A model generated the notes under the pieces. The model saw only the letters and a program-made list of their open reading frames with translations. It searched no databases and was not told the origin of the DNA. A program made the translations under genes and the position numbers. Below, in pieces: positions 1-12,339 of a DNA stretch of 64,000 nt (position 1 is its first letter; each line of letters begins with the position of its first letter). This DNA is from Aquicella lusitana (GTDB lineage: Bacteria; Pseudomonadota; Gammaproteobacteria; DSM-16500): NCBI RefSeq assembly GCF_902459475.1, contig NZ_LR699114.1, positions 2,090,316 to 2,154,315 of the forward strand, read 5' to 3'.

Positions 1-318
1 GCTCGCCAGTAGAAGGCTTAATAACGCAGGCGTTGCCGCATAAACTTGGCCAGGATGTATTCCCTTGCTTAACAGCAAGGATTTACAATTTTGTACGGTA
101 CGGGAAGTAGGCTCAGAAGATAAAATAGTCGCGCTTTTTAAAACAACGATATTCGCCTGCTCCTTGCACCAAGCAAGCATTTCATCCATGACCTTGTCTT
201 TAGTATCCAAATCCGAAGGGCTGGTAATGACTTTTGTTCTAGTTGCTTGCGCATATTGCTCAAGCAAATTTGCATGGGTCCGCTGCCCTTCCCCTGGCGG
301 TAAAATGACTTCAGCCAT
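1..318 (-). CDS. Unrecognised protein, 5' part only (runs off the left edge)
   Basis: An open frame on the minus strand starts at ATG 318 and stays open to base 1, giving 106 codons with no stop. A GAGG ribosome-binding site lies 6 nt upstream of the ATG. The protein begins MAEVILPPGEGQRTHANLLE and has mixed alpha/beta character with one Trp-Cys pair (AWCKEQ). I do not recognise the family. It reads in the same direction as gyrB, whose stop is 129 nt upstream, so it may be the last part of that transcript. The plus-strand frame over the same bases has no ribosome-binding site and is taken as a shadow. Confidence 0.6.
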   Translation of the reverse strand, partial: MAEVILPPGEGQRTHANLLEQYAQATRTKVITSPSDLDTKDKVMDEMLAWCKEQANIVVLKSATILSSEPTSRTVQNCKSLLLSKGIHPGQVYAATPALLSLLLAS

Positions 319-446
319 ACTTAACCTCGCAATACAATTGCGTTAATAAAAATAAAACGCACTTAATAGAAAAAGTCTATCTTTATTATAGAACTTTTTA
401 TGGGTTAAGATGGCCAAAGTAAAATAATATTCGTCCCTTCAGCCAG

Positions 447-2879
<2,433 letters not shown>

Positions 2880-2916
2880 CTAACTATATTCTATGCCCGC
2901 TATATGAGGCTTCATT

Positions 2917-4026
2917 CTATTCGAACGCGGCTATGGCGGGACTCGTTACATTCCCATGTTCCACGTGAAACACTTTCACCGGTATATTCGGTTTGTCATT
3001 GATAAAATGACAAATTGCTTCGCTTTCGATTGCCGTAATGAAAACCTGGGTTTGCTGGCTGGACAAGAGTGAAATCAGTTTCGCTCTGCTGAGCATATCC
3101 AATTCAGAAGGCAAGTCATCCACGAGATAAATCAACCCTCTTTTTGTATGCTTCTCTAATAGCATTCCCTGGGCGAGTATCATAGCACAAATCAGCAATT
3201 TTTGCTGTCCTCTTGATAGAAAATGTTTCACTGAAACAGCGTTTATTTGAATATCAAGATCGGCACGATGCGGGCCGAATTGGGTATAACCAAAGCGGTA
3301 TTCATCAGGGTAGCTATTTGCTAAAACAGAGGCATAATCTTGGTTTTCATCCCACCCGGACTGATAGCAGATAGCAAGTTCCGTGATACCCAATAACTGA
3401 TGCGCAAGCTCATTCAGCAAGGGTGTCAGTAAGCGCACATATTCGCGGCGCAAGCTATCCAGCTCCAGGCCATGCCTGATCAGTTCCTCTGTCCAACCAT
3501 CCAGTTCTCTTTTTGGCCACTTGTCCTTTAATGCAGCATTTCGCTGTTTGAGTGCCCGTTCAAAATGCCGCCAGCAATGCAAAAAACGCTCAGAGTGGTA
3601 AAACAATCCCCAATCCAAATATTTTCTTCTATACACTGGTCCAGATTCAAACAGATGGTGGGATTGAGAGTTAATTAAACGTAATGGTAAAAAAGAAGCA
3701 AGCTCGGTAATACTAGTCGCATCCTGCTCTGCAATTCGCAGCCTGGAAGCACCATTGGTACACCGCTCAGCCCCGACCGGAATCTGTCTTCCATCACTAA
3801 CTATTTGAGCAAACAAGGAAAATTGGCTTGCTGCCTGCCGAATAAGGCGGGCAGCCGTGGCACTTCGAAACGAGCGTCCTAAACCCAAATAATAAATGGC
3901 TTCCAACAAACTGGTTTTGCCGCTGCCATTCTGGCCACAAATTATGTTTAAACCATGCTGGCCGGGCTGCAAACTAACCGTCGCTAAGTTTCTAAAATCT
4001 GTTATGTGTAATGAAGAAATCGGCAT
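2917..4026 (-). CDS. recF: DNA replication and repair protein RecF
   Basis: SMC-like ATPase that helps load RecA at single-strand gaps with RecO and RecR. It is 369 aa, near the usual length. The Walker A is GQNGSGKTS at about residues 32-40, the ABC-type signature region is LSRGQQKLLICAMILAQ, and Walker B is IYLVDDLPSELD. It lies between dnaN and gyrB in the classical order, but 440 bp and a terminator separate it from dnaN, so it probably has its own promoter. Cotranscription with gyrB (50-nt gap) is likely. Confidence 0.96.
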   Translation of the reverse strand: MPISSLHITDFRNLATVSLQPGQHGLNIICGQNGSGKTSLLEAIYYLGLGRSFRSATAARLIRQAASQFSLFAQIVSDGRQIPVGAERCTNGASRLRIAEQDATSITELASFLPLRLINSQSHHLFESGPVYRRKYLDWGLFYHSERFLHCWRHFERALKQRNAALKDKWPKRELDGWTEELIRHGLELDSLRREYVRLLTPLLNELAHQLLGITELAICYQSGWDENQDYASVLANSYPDEYRFGYTQFGPHRADLDIQINAVSVKHFLSRGQQKLLICAMILAQGMLLEKHTKRGLIYLVDDLPSELDMLSRAKLISLLSSQQTQVFITAIESEAICHFINDKPNIPVKVFHVEHGNVTSPAIAAFE

Positions 4027-4238
4027 GAAAATGATATATTCCTCTATTCAAAGTATAGCCGGGTACGCCTCATTATTCTTCTTATTGTTAAAATAATAAA
4101 GTTATAGCGCTTTGTAAGGATTAAAGAAACAAGGGTTCAGCCGCTGAAGCTATGTAATGCCTTAATGCTTATCCTACAACAGTGCGATAGGCAACGGAGA
4201 GAAATGGAGTTTCAAGAGACGTTATTCCCTCAGGATTT

Positions 4239-4368
4239 GGCCATTTTTGACAAATGATGCTGATTCTACAGAATGGCTGTCCTCCTGAGCACAGCGAAGG
4301 ATCTTCTTGCGCATTTGGAGATCCTTGCTCAGGATGGCAGTTTTGTGAACCGCTTTTCAAAAATGGTC
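4239..4368. repeat. Nested hairpin repeat (dispersed family, copy A)
   Basis: The outer arms GGCCATTTTTGA (4239-4250) and TCAAAAATGGTC (4357-4368) pair with one mismatch. Inside lies a diverged palindrome with the family core: CCTCCTGAGC, GCGAAGGATC, then GGAGATCCTTGCTCAGGATGG. Related copies lie near 20472, 36203 and 44867. It looks like a REP/MITE-type intergenic repeat. It has no gene of its own. Confidence 0.75.
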
Positions 4369-4410
4369 AAAGTCCGGATTCCGCATGACTGCGGGGAAGA
4401 CATGTGCGCA

Positions 4411-4453
4411 ATAAAAAGGTAGCCATGCGGGCTCTAAATGCAGCATAGCTACC
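4411..4453 (-). terminator. Rho-independent terminator of dnaA-dnaN
   Basis: Read on the minus strand, GGTAGC + TGC-type arms pair across a loop (GGTAGC 4418-4423 with GCTACC 4448-4453; ATGC 4425-4428 with GCAT 4443-4446; one internal mismatch). A run of U follows (AAAAA at 4413-4417 on the plus strand). It begins 13 nt after the dnaN stop. Confidence 0.8.
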
Positions 4454-4465
4454 CTTCATGGATGC

Positions 4466-5569
4466 CTATAGCCGCATAGGCATCACAACATAAAGGCTCT
4501 GATCCCCTTCCATCGGTTCTATTAAAACACCATTATTGGGATCCGTAAAAGCGCAGCGAATGCTTTTTGCTGATATGGAAGACATCACGTCCAAGAGGTA
4601 AGCAACATTAAAGCCAATTTCCATGTTACCGCCCTCATAAGCCAGAGAAACGGCTTCTTCTGCCTGTTCATGATCCGAGTTGTTGGCTGTGATACGTAGT
4701 TTATTAGGCTCAAACTGAAAACGTACACCGCGGAATTTTTCATTCGAGAGGATGGAAGCTCGCGTCAATGCCTGCTTAATGGCTTCACGATCACCTACCG
4801 CTACGGTTGTGCCACGCGGAATCAGACGATTATAGTCAGGATATTGCGCATTAATTAGCTTTGAGGTGAAAATATAATCTGAAGTAACCACGCGAAAACG
4901 GCTGTCGCCAATGTGAATGGCAGCATCCTGATCATCATCATTGCCCAGCAGGCGTATCAGTTCCAGCACACTTTTACGTGGCAAAATCACACGTGCTTCA
5001 ACTTGACCAATAGTTTCATCCTCGATTGTGGTTAAAGCGAGCCGATGACCGTCTGCTGCTACGCACTTGACCGTATTCGTTCCAATATCGAGAAAAGCGC
5101 CATTTAAATAGTGGCGCACATCTTGCTGGCCCATGGCAAAATAAGTTTTAGTGAGCAAATTCTTGAGATGATTCTGTTTAATCGTAAAGTGGGTCGGGTA
5201 GACACTATCTTCCAGACTGGGAAAATCCTGCGCTGGCAGCGTATTTAGCATAAAGCAGCTTTCACCTGCACGGACCACCAGGTAGTTTTTTTCCAGGGTT
5301 AAACGCAGCAATACCGCTTCAGGCAGCGTGCGGCAAATATCAAATAATTTTCGAGCCGAAACCGTAGCGACACCTTCCGCCATCAGGGATTCAATGGGTA
5401 CAAAGCCAATCAGTTCAATTTCAAGGTCGGTGCCAGTCAAACACAACTTGCCATCCTTGATGGTCAACAATACATTCGAAAGAATAGGCAGGGTCTGTTT
5501 TTTTTCGACAACACCACTCACGGCCTGCAGCGGTTTTAAAAGCGCTTCGCGTTGAACAGTAATATCCAT
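4466..5569 (-). CDS. dnaN: DNA polymerase III beta subunit (sliding clamp)
   Basis: Ring-shaped processivity clamp that tethers DNA polymerase III, ligase, MutS and others to DNA. It is 367 aa, the standard length, and starts MDITVQREALLKPLQAVSGV. The three repeated clamp folds are recognisable through family patterns such as LPILSNVLL, YLNGAFLDIG followed by VAADGHRLAL, and the C-terminal YVVMPMRL. It starts 12 nt after the dnaA stop, so the two form one operon, closed by the terminator at 4411-4453. Confidence 0.98.
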   Translation of the reverse strand: MDITVQREALLKPLQAVSGVVEKKQTLPILSNVLLTIKDGKLCLTGTDLEIELIGFVPIESLMAEGVATVSARKLFDICRTLPEAVLLRLTLEKNYLVVRAGESCFMLNTLPAQDFPSLEDSVYPTHFTIKQNHLKNLLTKTYFAMGQQDVRHYLNGAFLDIGTNTVKCVAADGHRLALTTIEDETIGQVEARVILPRKSVLELIRLLGNDDDQDAAIHIGDSRFRVVTSDYIFTSKLINAQYPDYNRLIPRGTTVAVGDREAIKQALTRASILSNEKFRGVRFQFEPNKLRITANNSDHEQAEEAVSLAYEGGNMEIGFNVAYLLDVMSSISAKSIRCAFTDPNNGVLIEPMEGDQSLYVVMPMRL

Positions 5570-5581
5570 AAGTTTTCTCTC

Positions 5582-6949
5582 TTATGTGGTTAGTATTCTA
5601 AGCAAATTGGTATAGTCTTCTTCAATATCTGCATCGGATTGCCTTAATTCGGTAATCATACGGCAAGCATGCAGAACCGTAGTATGATCCCTGCCTCCAA
5701 ACGCATCCCCAATCTCGGGCAAACTATGGTTTGTCAACTCTTTAGCCAGCGCCATGGCAATCTGGCGCGGTCGGGCCACAGAACGGTTACGGCGCTTCGA
5801 TAATAAATCCGCCACTTTAATTTTGTAATATTCAGCAACCGTACGCTGGATATTTTCAATCGTCACTAACTTATCCTGCAAAGCCAGCAAATCGCGCAGC
5901 GCTTCTTTCACGAATTCCAGCGTGATAGCCTTGCCCGTAAAATGGGCATTGGCAATAATGCGCTTTAAAGCTCCTTCCAGCTCACGTACGTTGGACCGAA
6001 TACGCTTTGCAACAAAAAAAGCGACTTCGTAAGGAAGATCAATATTCGTCTGCTCCGCTTTGCTCATTAAAATAGCAACGCGTGTTTCAAGTTCGGGCGG
6101 TTCAACTGCGACAGTCAATCCCCACCCAAAACGCGATTTCAAGCGTTCTTCTACGCCGTTAATTTCTTTAGGATAGCGGTCGCAGGTCAAAATCACTTGT
6201 TGCTGGCTTTCCAGCAGTGCGTTAAAAGTGTGGAAAAATTCTTCTTGAGAGCGGTCTTTACCGGCAAAAAACTGGATATCGTCAATCAGCAGCGCATCCA
6301 CATTGCGATAATAGCGCTTAAATTCATTCATGGCATTCGTTTGTAATGCCTTTACCATATCCGCCACAAAACGTTCTGAGTGAAGATAAAGCACTTTGGC
6401 ACGCGCATTGTTCCGTATAATCTGGTTTCCGATTGCATGCATCAGATGGGTTTTGCCCAATCCTACGCCGCCATAAAGAAAGAGGGGGTTGTAAGCGCCC
6501 GCCGGATTTTCTGCAACTTGCAGACATGCTGCTTTGGCCAGCTGGTTCGATTTACCTTCCACAAAATTATCAAACGTAAAATTGGGATTCAGATTGCTTT
6601 GGTAAATTGTAGTATCGGTATAGGTAAATGCGCCCTTATTGGCAAGCGTTTGCGTTTGTGCGGCCTTAAATGCAGGCTGCTCGGGCGATTTGTGGCCATC
6701 AGCGCGTTTGCTGCCTATCTCAAGCAGCACTGCAGGTGGTTGGCTTTCACTAAATTGATTGATTAACTCATTAATTCGCGGCAAAAAGCGCTCAACAATC
6801 CAATCCAGGACAAACCGATTCGGCGCAAGGAGTACTAATTTGCCGTCCGCATATTCCGCTTGCAGAGGACGGATCCATGTGTTGAATTGCTGAGAAGGAA
6901 ACTCACTCTCTAATGAATTCAAACATTTTTCCCAAAGCGACACACTCAC
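5582..6949 (-). CDS. dnaA: Chromosomal replication initiator DnaA
   Basis: AAA+ initiator that binds DnaA boxes and opens oriC. It is 455 aa. Domain I is at the N-terminus ([25 protein letters not shown]). The Walker A is [10 protein letters not shown], Walker B is LLIDDIQF, and the C-terminal DNA-binding signature is [17 protein letters not shown]. The start is GTG at 6949 with GGAGAG 8 nt upstream; a second in-frame GTG at 6943 is possible. No gene of the rpmH block lies beside it, unlike in many gammaproteobacteria. The 136-bp upstream gap carries no perfect DnaA box. Confidence 0.98.
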   Translation of the reverse strand: MSVSLWEKCLNSLESEFPSQQFNTWIRPLQAEYADGKLVLLAPNRFVLDWIVERFLPRINELINQFSESQPPAVLLEIGSKRADGHKSPEQPAFKAAQTQTLANKGAFTYTDTTIYQSNLNPNFTFDNFVEGKSNQLAKAACLQVAENPAGAYNPLFLYGGVGLGKTHLMHAIGNQIIRNNARAKVLYLHSERFVADMVKALQTNAMNEFKRYYRNVDALLIDDIQFFAGKDRSQEEFFHTFNALLESQQQVILTCDRYPKEINGVEERLKSRFGWGLTVAVEPPELETRVAILMSKAEQTNIDLPYEVAFFVAKRIRSNVRELEGALKRIIANAHFTGKAITLEFVKEALRDLLALQDKLVTIENIQRTVAEYYKIKVADLLSKRRNRSVARPRQIAMALAKELTNHSLPEIGDAFGGRDHTTVLHACRMITELRQSDADIEEDYTNLLRILTT

Positions 6950-7021
6950 TCGTGCGACTCTCCATTTTATCGTTTTTAGTGGACCAGCATAACTACACTA
7001 TCTGGGCATACAAAACAAGGT

Positions 7022-7054
7022 GCGGTTATTCTTGCAGCCAGCCAGAATAACCGC
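7022..7054 (-). terminator. Perfect 11-bp inverted repeat upstream of dnaA, probable terminator
   Basis: GCGGTTATTCT (7022-7032) pairs exactly with AGAATAACCGC (7044-7054) around an 11-nt loop. On the minus strand it lies after the stop of the membrane-protein gene at 7086 and is followed by a moderately T-rich stretch (CCTTGTTTTG). It could end that transcript before dnaA. It could instead be a regulatory site in the dnaA leader. Confidence 0.5.
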
Positions 7055-7085
7055 GTAGGGATTGAAAATCTGCGAAAATAGTGAT

Positions 7086-7451
7086 TTAAACTTCGCTTCT
7101 CTTAAAAAAGAATCCCAGGTATAAGGCAACGAGCGCAATAACAAGGTGCAGAATATTATCTGCTGTATTGAATTGCATCATGATGAAACTCAAATCCCCG
7201 TTCCGGGCAAACCCAATGATGGTGACAATAGCGTAAATAATGCCGAAAACCTGAAAATATAACCGGGAGTATTTATGACTCGTTGCAGCCATAATGGCGA
7301 TAACGCCGCTTATAATATGTACAAGATTGTGCATGGCATTAACTTGAAAATAGCCAAGCAGAAACCCATCCGGTGCCAACGAAGGCAGAAAACCGGCAAC
7401 GCCTGCAAAAATAAATGCGATACCAAAGATAACAGCAATAATCCTTAACAT
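7086..7451 (-). CDS. Small four-helix membrane protein (DUF4383-like)
   Basis: 121 aa from ATG 7451, chosen because GGAGG lies 7 nt upstream; a longer frame to 7505 lacks such a site. Four hydrophobic segments are visible: IIAVIFGIAFIFAGVAGF, then NLVHIISGVIAIMAA, then YFQVFGIIYAIVTIIGF, and finally ILHLVIALVALYLGFFF. The patterns MHNLVHIISG and ADNILHLVIALVALYLG resemble DUF4383-type inner-membrane proteins of unknown role. It sits between dnaA and polA and is transcribed toward dnaA. Function is unknown. Confidence 0.75.
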   Translation of the reverse strand: MLRIIAVIFGIAFIFAGVAGFLPSLAPDGFLLGYFQVNAMHNLVHIISGVIAIMAATSHKYSRLYFQVFGIIYAIVTIIGFARNGDLSFIMMQFNTADNILHLVIALVALYLGFFFKRSEV

Positions 7452-7602
7452 AAAGACCTCCCTGTGGTTTTTAGCCATCCAATTATAACGTAATTCTGTT
7501 GACACGCTACTCTAAAAAAGGATACGCATTCTTAAAATACACATTATAAAGAAGCCTGTTATTTAAATTAGCAATTTAATCCATTTTGAAAATTACGTAA
7601 CC

Positions 7603-7631
7603 TTGTGCGCTCCAGAAATTCATATTATGCT
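7603..7631 (+). promoter_or_regulatory. Probable sigma70 promoter of polA
   Basis: TTGTGC (7603-7608), a 17-bp spacer, then TATGCT (7626-7631), placed 33 bp before the polA ATG. Confidence 0.55.
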
Positions 7632-7664
7632 CACGTAAAAATTTGCTTATCCAGCGGGTAAATC

Positions 7665-10358
7665 ATGGCTGATAATAAACCACTCATTCTTGTCGATGGC
7701 TCCTCCTATTTATATCGCGCATTTCATGCACTCCCTGCGCTCACAAACTCAAAAGGTTTTCCTACCGGCGCAGTGTACGGAATGATCAATATGCTCAAGC
7801 GGCTCATTGCCGATTATCAGCCTGAAAACATGGCAGTCGTATTTGATGCAAAAGGAAAAACCTTTCGCGATGAAATATACAAAGAATACAAGGCAACCCG
7901 GCAGGAAATGCCCGGAGAATTAGTCGTACAAATTGAGCCCATTCATCGAATTATCACCGCCATGGGCATTCCCCTGATTATGGTGGAGGGCGTAGAAGCT
8001 GATGACGTCATTGGCACCCTTGCAGCACAAGCTGCACAGGCTGGGGTACCAACACTTATTTCCACCGGCGACAAAGACCTGGCACAACTGGTTAATGACC
8101 ATATCACACTGATTAATACCATGACAAACACCACGCTGGATCCAAAGGGAGTGCAGGAAAAATTCGGTGTCCCGCCAGAACGTATAATTGATTATTTAAC
8201 ACTGGTAGGCGATACCTCCGATAATATTCCTGGCGTCCCCCAGGTGGGGCCTAAAACGGCAGCGAAATGGCTTCAAATATATGGATCGCTCGCTAACATT
8301 GTTGCAAACGCTGAAAAAATCAGTGGTAAAGTCGGTGACAATTTACGGCAGTCCCTTTCCCAACTGCCGCTTACCCAATCCCTCGTCACCATCAAAATGG
8401 ATGTCGATTTGCCACTCAGTTTTGCTGATTTAAAAATAAAACCGGCTGACAAATCAGTCCTGATCGATTGTTATAAAGAAATGGAATTTAAAAACTGGTT
8501 ATCTGAGTTATTGGAGGAACGGAAGGAAAATAACACGGATAAATATAAAAACTACCGCATTATTACAGATGAAAACGCCTTCAATGATTTACTTAAGCAG
8601 ATCGATCAAGCGCATGAAATCGCTTTCGACACTGAAACAACCAGTCTTGATTATATGAACGCACAATTAGTCGGCCTTTCAATTGCATTTGCCCCTGGCA
8701 CCGCTTTTTATGTTCCCTTTGGGCATGATTATCCCGGCGCACCCAGACAATTGACAAAAGAACAGGTATTGGGGCAGTTAAAACCCTTGCTTGAAAATCC
8801 GCGCATTAAAAAAATCGGCCAGAATCTCAAATATGATATAGAAGTATTAGCCAATGCCGGTATTCAGCTGCAAGGTGCAGCCTATGACACCATGATTGAA
8901 TCATACGTGCTCGATAGCGCCAGCAATAGCCATAGCATGGATATGCTGGCACTCAAGTACCTGGGTTGGCGTACCATTACGTTTGAAGACATCGCAGGCA
9001 AAGGAAGCAAGCAGCTTTGTTTCAACCAGATTGATGTCCAACAGGCGGGCATTTATGCCGCGGAAGACGCCGATGTCACACTTCAGCTGCATCACAAATT
9101 ATGGCCTCGCATCGCTCAAGAGCCAGGCTTGAAACATATTTTTACTGACATTGAAATGCCGCTCATTCCCGTGCTCGCCGCCATGGAATGTCATGGCGTA
9201 CTGATTGATCCACAAAAGCTGGAGAAGCAGGGTAAAGAGTTAAAAGCGCGTTTGGCAGAACTCGAAGAAGAAGCTTTTATACTGGCCGGCCAACCTTTTA
9301 ACCTCAACTCGCCCAAACAACTACAAGAAATTTTATTTGAGCGGCTCAAATTGCCTATTTTACAAAAAACACCCACCGGGCAGGCGTCAACCGCCGATGG
9401 TGTTTTGCAGGAATTAGCTCTGGATTTCACTATCGCGCGCACCATTATCGAATACCGGAGCCTGAGTAAGCTTATTTCTACTTACACAAGCCGGCTTATT
9501 GAGCAGATCCATCCCAAAACACATCGCATTCATACATCCTATAATCAAACGGGCACAGCGACCGGAAGGCTTTCTTCTTCTGAGCCCAATTTACAGAATA
9601 TTCCCATACGCACTTCCGAAGGCCGGCGCATTCGTCAGGCTTTTATCGCGCCAGAAGGATACCAACTTATCAGCGCCGACTACTCACAGATTGAACTAAG
9701 ACTGATGGCGCATATCTCAGAAGATGCAGGGCTATTACACGCATTTAGCCAAAACCTCGATATCCACCAAGCAACCGCAGCAGAAGTTTGGGGCGTGCCG
9801 CTTGATCAGGTGACCCAGGAAATGCGCCGTAATGCCAAGGCCATTAATTTTGGACTCATTTACGGCATGTCTGCATTTGGTCTGACCCGCCAGCTTGGCA
9901 TTGATCGCAAAGCAGCACAGGATTATATAGATCGCTATTTCGCCCGTTATCCCGGCGTTAGAGCCTACATGGATAACACGCGCAAACTGGCCAAAGAAAA
10001 GGGCTATGTGCAAACACTCTGGGGCCGCCGGCTTTATTTGCCTGATATTAATGCGAGCCAGATACCGCGGCAAAAAGCTGCTGAACGCACCGCTATTAAC
10101 GCACCCTTGCAGGGCAGCGCAGCTGACATTATCAAGCTGGCCATGATCCGGATCGATCGGTGGCTGCAGCAAGAAAACATCGATGCCAGAATGATTATGC
10201 AAGTACATGACGAGCTGGTTTTCGAAGCAGCAACAGATAGCCTGCCTCAAATGATGGAAGGTATTCGACACCACATGAGCGAAGTGGTTCAATTGCGCGT
10301 GCCGCTGCTTGTATCCATCGGCACAGGCGATAACTGGGATGCAGCATCTGCTCATTGA
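7665..10358 (+). CDS. polA: DNA polymerase I
   Basis: Repair and Okazaki-processing polymerase, 897 aa. It has three domains: the 5'-3' flap exonuclease (about 1-290; GSSYLYRAFHALP and GDTSDNIPGVPQVGPKTA), the proofreading 3'-5' exonuclease (about 295-490) with intact acidic residues (IAFDTETTSLD, NLKYDIEVL, YAAEDADVT), and the polymerase with motifs A (SADYSQIELRLMAH), B (RRNAKAINFGLIYGMSAFG) and C (MQVHDELVFE). Proofreading therefore looks active. It is monocistronic and diverges from the dnaA side. Confidence 0.98.
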   Translation: MADNKPLILVDGSSYLYRAFHALPALTNSKGFPTGAVYGMINMLKRLIADYQPENMAVVFDAKGKTFRDEIYKEYKATRQEMPGELVVQIEPIHRIITAMGIPLIMVEGVEADDVIGTLAAQAAQAGVPTLISTGDKDLAQLVNDHITLINTMTNTTLDPKGVQEKFGVPPERIIDYLTLVGDTSDNIPGVPQVGPKTAAKWLQIYGSLANIVANAEKISGKVGDNLRQSLSQLPLTQSLVTIKMDVDLPLSFADLKIKPADKSVLIDCYKEMEFKNWLSELLEERKENNTDKYKNYRIITDENAFNDLLKQIDQAHEIAFDTETTSLDYMNAQLVGLSIAFAPGTAFYVPFGHDYPGAPRQLTKEQVLGQLKPLLENPRIKKIGQNLKYDIEVLANAGIQLQGAAYDTMIESYVLDSASNSHSMDMLALKYLGWRTITFEDIAGKGSKQLCFNQIDVQQAGIYAAEDADVTLQLHHKLWPRIAQEPGLKHIFTDIEMPLIPVLAAMECHGVLIDPQKLEKQGKELKARLAELEEEAFILAGQPFNLNSPKQLQEILFERLKLPILQKTPTGQASTADGVLQELALDFTIARTIIEYRSLSKLISTYTSRLIEQIHPKTHRIHTSYNQTGTATGRLSSSEPNLQNIPIRTSEGRRIRQAFIAPEGYQLISADYSQIELRLMAHISEDAGLLHAFSQNLDIHQATAAEVWGVPLDQVTQEMRRNAKAINFGLIYGMSAFGLTRQLGIDRKAAQDYIDRYFARYPGVRAYMDNTRKLAKEKGYVQTLWGRRLYLPDINASQIPRQKAAERTAINAPLQGSAADIIKLAMIRIDRWLQQENIDARMIMQVHDELVFEAATDSLPQMMEGIRHHMSEVVQLRVPLLVSIGTGDNWDAASAH

Positions 10359-10543
10359 GGCTTGCGTCTCGCATCATGAAATGCCTTTTAATAAAATGAA
10401 TGGCATGGGATTGTCCAAAATGAATAACTATTCGATAATGTACGAACTACGTGAGCCGGTTTTTCTTGGGCAAAGGCAAACCAACTGACTGAAAGGAATA
10501 GATGTACAATAGTCTCTAAAAGCAACAACAGAAGGATAAGCGT

Positions 10544-11395
10544 ATGGACACCATGTTACCTTCACAACCCGAATCATACAGGCCGCTCATCAACCGCAGC
10601 TTCAGGCTTTATCGGGCCAGTTTTTCCAAAGTCATCTGGCCGGCGTTGATATTATCCATTGTTATATTCATTCCCAGGCTCATTTCTGTTATCGTTGGCC
10701 AGGATATTCTTGCAACGCTGCCGGCTTTTAGTCCTTACCGCTTATGGCAAATCTTAATTAATCTTGTCGCACTCATGCTTTTTATCGCCATCATGTGGCA
10801 CATGTATTGCGAAGCACGCGGTTTGCACGAACCATTAGTGGAAGATATTGGAAAAGGGATCAGGAAAGCCGTATCAGTGTTCATTGCCACCATCATCCAA
10901 AGCGCCATTCTCTTCGGGATTGCCGCGATTATGCTGGGCATACAAATCCTGCTTCATCAATATAATTTACTTTTTGCAAATAATTGGGTGGGTATTATCG
11001 CAACTAGCATCGCCTTCATTGGGCAGTTTGTATTGTTATTATATGTCTCTGTGTTATTTATTTTTCTAGTTCCGCTTATTGCAATTGAAGACAAAGGAAT
11101 ACTCGTTGCGCTTGAGCGCAGTGTTTTGCTTGCATGGAACCATTGGTGGCGGGTTTTTTCAGTTCAGCTGACACCCTGGATTTCTTATATCATTCTGCTT
11201 TTCCTCATCCGCTTTGGGCTTGGCATCAACATTCATATTTTTTTCTTGCAGGATGTGCCGCATACCATTTGGACTTCGTTATTGCATCTTCTGATTTTTG
11301 CCCTCTTTATTCCTTGGGTCGCTGCGTTATTGCTAGTGCAGATAAAAGATCTTGAATTGAGGCACGAATTGGCCCGACATGAACAAAAAGCCTGA
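10544..11395 (+). CDS. Polytopic inner-membrane protein of unknown function
   Basis: 283 aa, with ribosome-binding site AGAAGGA 7 nt before the ATG. About six hydrophobic segments are visible, including VIWPALILSIVIFIPRLISV, then LINLVALMLFIAIMW, ATIIQSAILFGIAAIML and LLHLLIFALFIPWVAAL. The pattern 'nrsfrlYrasF..v..palil' near the N-terminus and the repeated amphipathic loops resemble the YciC / glycerophosphodiesterase-membrane-domain type of proteins. That is a weak resemblance only. Its last 17 bases overlap ruvX, so the two are translationally coupled. Confidence 0.75.
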   Translation: MDTMLPSQPESYRPLINRSFRLYRASFSKVIWPALILSIVIFIPRLISVIVGQDILATLPAFSPYRLWQILINLVALMLFIAIMWHMYCEARGLHEPLVEDIGKGIRKAVSVFIATIIQSAILFGIAAIMLGIQILLHQYNLLFANNWVGIIATSIAFIGQFVLLLYVSVLFIFLVPLIAIEDKGILVALERSVLLAWNHWWRVFSVQLTPWISYIILLFLIRFGLGINIHIFFLQDVPHTIWTSLLHLLIFALFIPWVAALLLVQIKDLELRHELARHEQKA

Positions 11396-11819
11396 TACCG
11401 CGCCCAAGATCCTCATTGGATTTGATTTCGGCATGAAACGAATCGGTGTCGCCATCGGACAAACCATCACGCAAACTGCGCGTCCACTGGATACCATTCA
11501 ATCCAAAGAGGGTGAACCTAACTGGGACGCAATTACACATCTCATCAAAAAGTGGCTGCCTGATGCGCTGGTGGTGGGTATTCCACTTAACATGGATGGC
11601 ACAGATCAAGCTATCACACATCATGCACGGGCATTCGCAAATAAGCTGCATGACCGCTTTAAGCTGCCTGTCTATGAAATGGATGAGCGGCTGACGACTA
11701 AAGATGCAAGAGAGCGATTATTTATTCAGGGTGGTTATAAGGCACTTCAAGGTGGACAAGTAGACCGTGTCGCTGCACAATTAATCCTTCAAAACTGGTT
11801 TGCAGAAAAACTAAAATAG
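11379..11819 (+). CDS. ruvX: RuvX/YqgF RNase H-fold nuclease
   Basis: 146 aa, the usual length for the YqgF family (putative Holliday-junction resolvase, also linked to 16S rRNA 5' processing). The RNase H-like motifs are present: GFDFGMKRIGVAIG (first Asp), VVGIPLNMDGT, DERLTTKDAR (Glu) and VDRVAAQLILQNWF (last Asp). It overlaps the upstream membrane-protein gene by 17 bp and precedes dsbB by 12 bp. Confidence 0.95.
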   Translation: MNKKPDTAPKILIGFDFGMKRIGVAIGQTITQTARPLDTIQSKEGEPNWDAITHLIKKWLPDALVVGIPLNMDGTDQAITHHARAFANKLHDRFKLPVYEMDERLTTKDARERLFIQGGYKALQGGQVDRVAAQLILQNWFAEKLK

Positions 11820-11831
11820 CTAAAAACAATA

Positions 11832-12329
11832 ATGGATAATTTTATGTCCTCACGACTACTTTATTTCCTCGGCTTTGTAATTATTTGCTTTTTGCTGGCG
11901 ACAGGATTTTATTTGCAATATGTGGACGGGATTATGCCTTGCCCGTTATGCATGCTGCAGCGCTTTTGCTTTGCGGGCTTGGGCATTCTGTTCTTCATCG
12001 GCTTCTTCGTACATGCCAAACCCCTCGCGCGCTACACCATTGATGCTCTCTCCGTTTTAGTTTCACTGCTCGGTATTCTGCTAGCAGGCCGGCAAATCTG
12101 GCTGCAGCACTTTTCTACTGCCGAGAACAGTGAATGCGGTGTCAGCCTTCAATATATGGTCCAAGCGCTGCCATTGCATGAAGTTATGCAGAAAATTATT
12201 GCAGGCAGCGCTGAATGTACCCAGCGGGGATGGGAATTTTTATATCTCGACATGGCTGAATGGTCGTTAATCTGGTTTATATTTTTTCTACTGCTGTCAC
12301 TTTACCTGCTGCTAAAAAAGGTAAAATAA
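11832..12329 (+). CDS. dsbB: Disulfide bond formation protein DsbB
   Basis: Inner-membrane quinone reductase that reoxidises periplasmic DsbA. It is 165 aa with four membrane segments. The first redox pair is the CPLC of MPCPLCMLQR near residue 37. The second pair is provided by the Cys of NSECGVSLQY and that of SAECTQRGWEF in the second periplasmic loop. WEFLYLDMAEWSLIWF matches the family C-terminal pattern. It probably ends the 10544-12329 operon. Confidence 0.95.
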   Translation: MDNFMSSRLLYFLGFVIICFLLATGFYLQYVDGIMPCPLCMLQRFCFAGLGILFFIGFFVHAKPLARYTIDALSVLVSLLGILLAGRQIWLQHFSTAENSECGVSLQYMVQALPLHEVMQKIIAGSAECTQRGWEFLYLDMAEWSLIWFIFFLLLSLYLLLKKVK

Positions 12330-12339
12330 AACAGCGCGG

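Larger units (their letters stand above)
4027..4465. other. Gene-free gap between recF and dnaN
   Basis: These 439 bp hold a hairpin repeat (about 4239-4368) and the dnaN terminator (4411-4453). The remainder, 4027-4235, presumably holds the recF promoter, but I could not pick out a convincing -35/-10 pair. A 63-codon minus-strand frame here only reads through the repeat. Confidence 0.7.

Noticed and set aside
4169..4360. 63-codon minus-strand frame between dnaN and recF
   Set aside because: It only translates the hairpin repeat; no ribosome-binding site and no codon-use support.
6950..7664. Origin of replication directly upstream of dnaA
   Set aside because: I found no exact DnaA box on either strand of the intergenic parts, only distant matches such as TTATCCAGC before polA.
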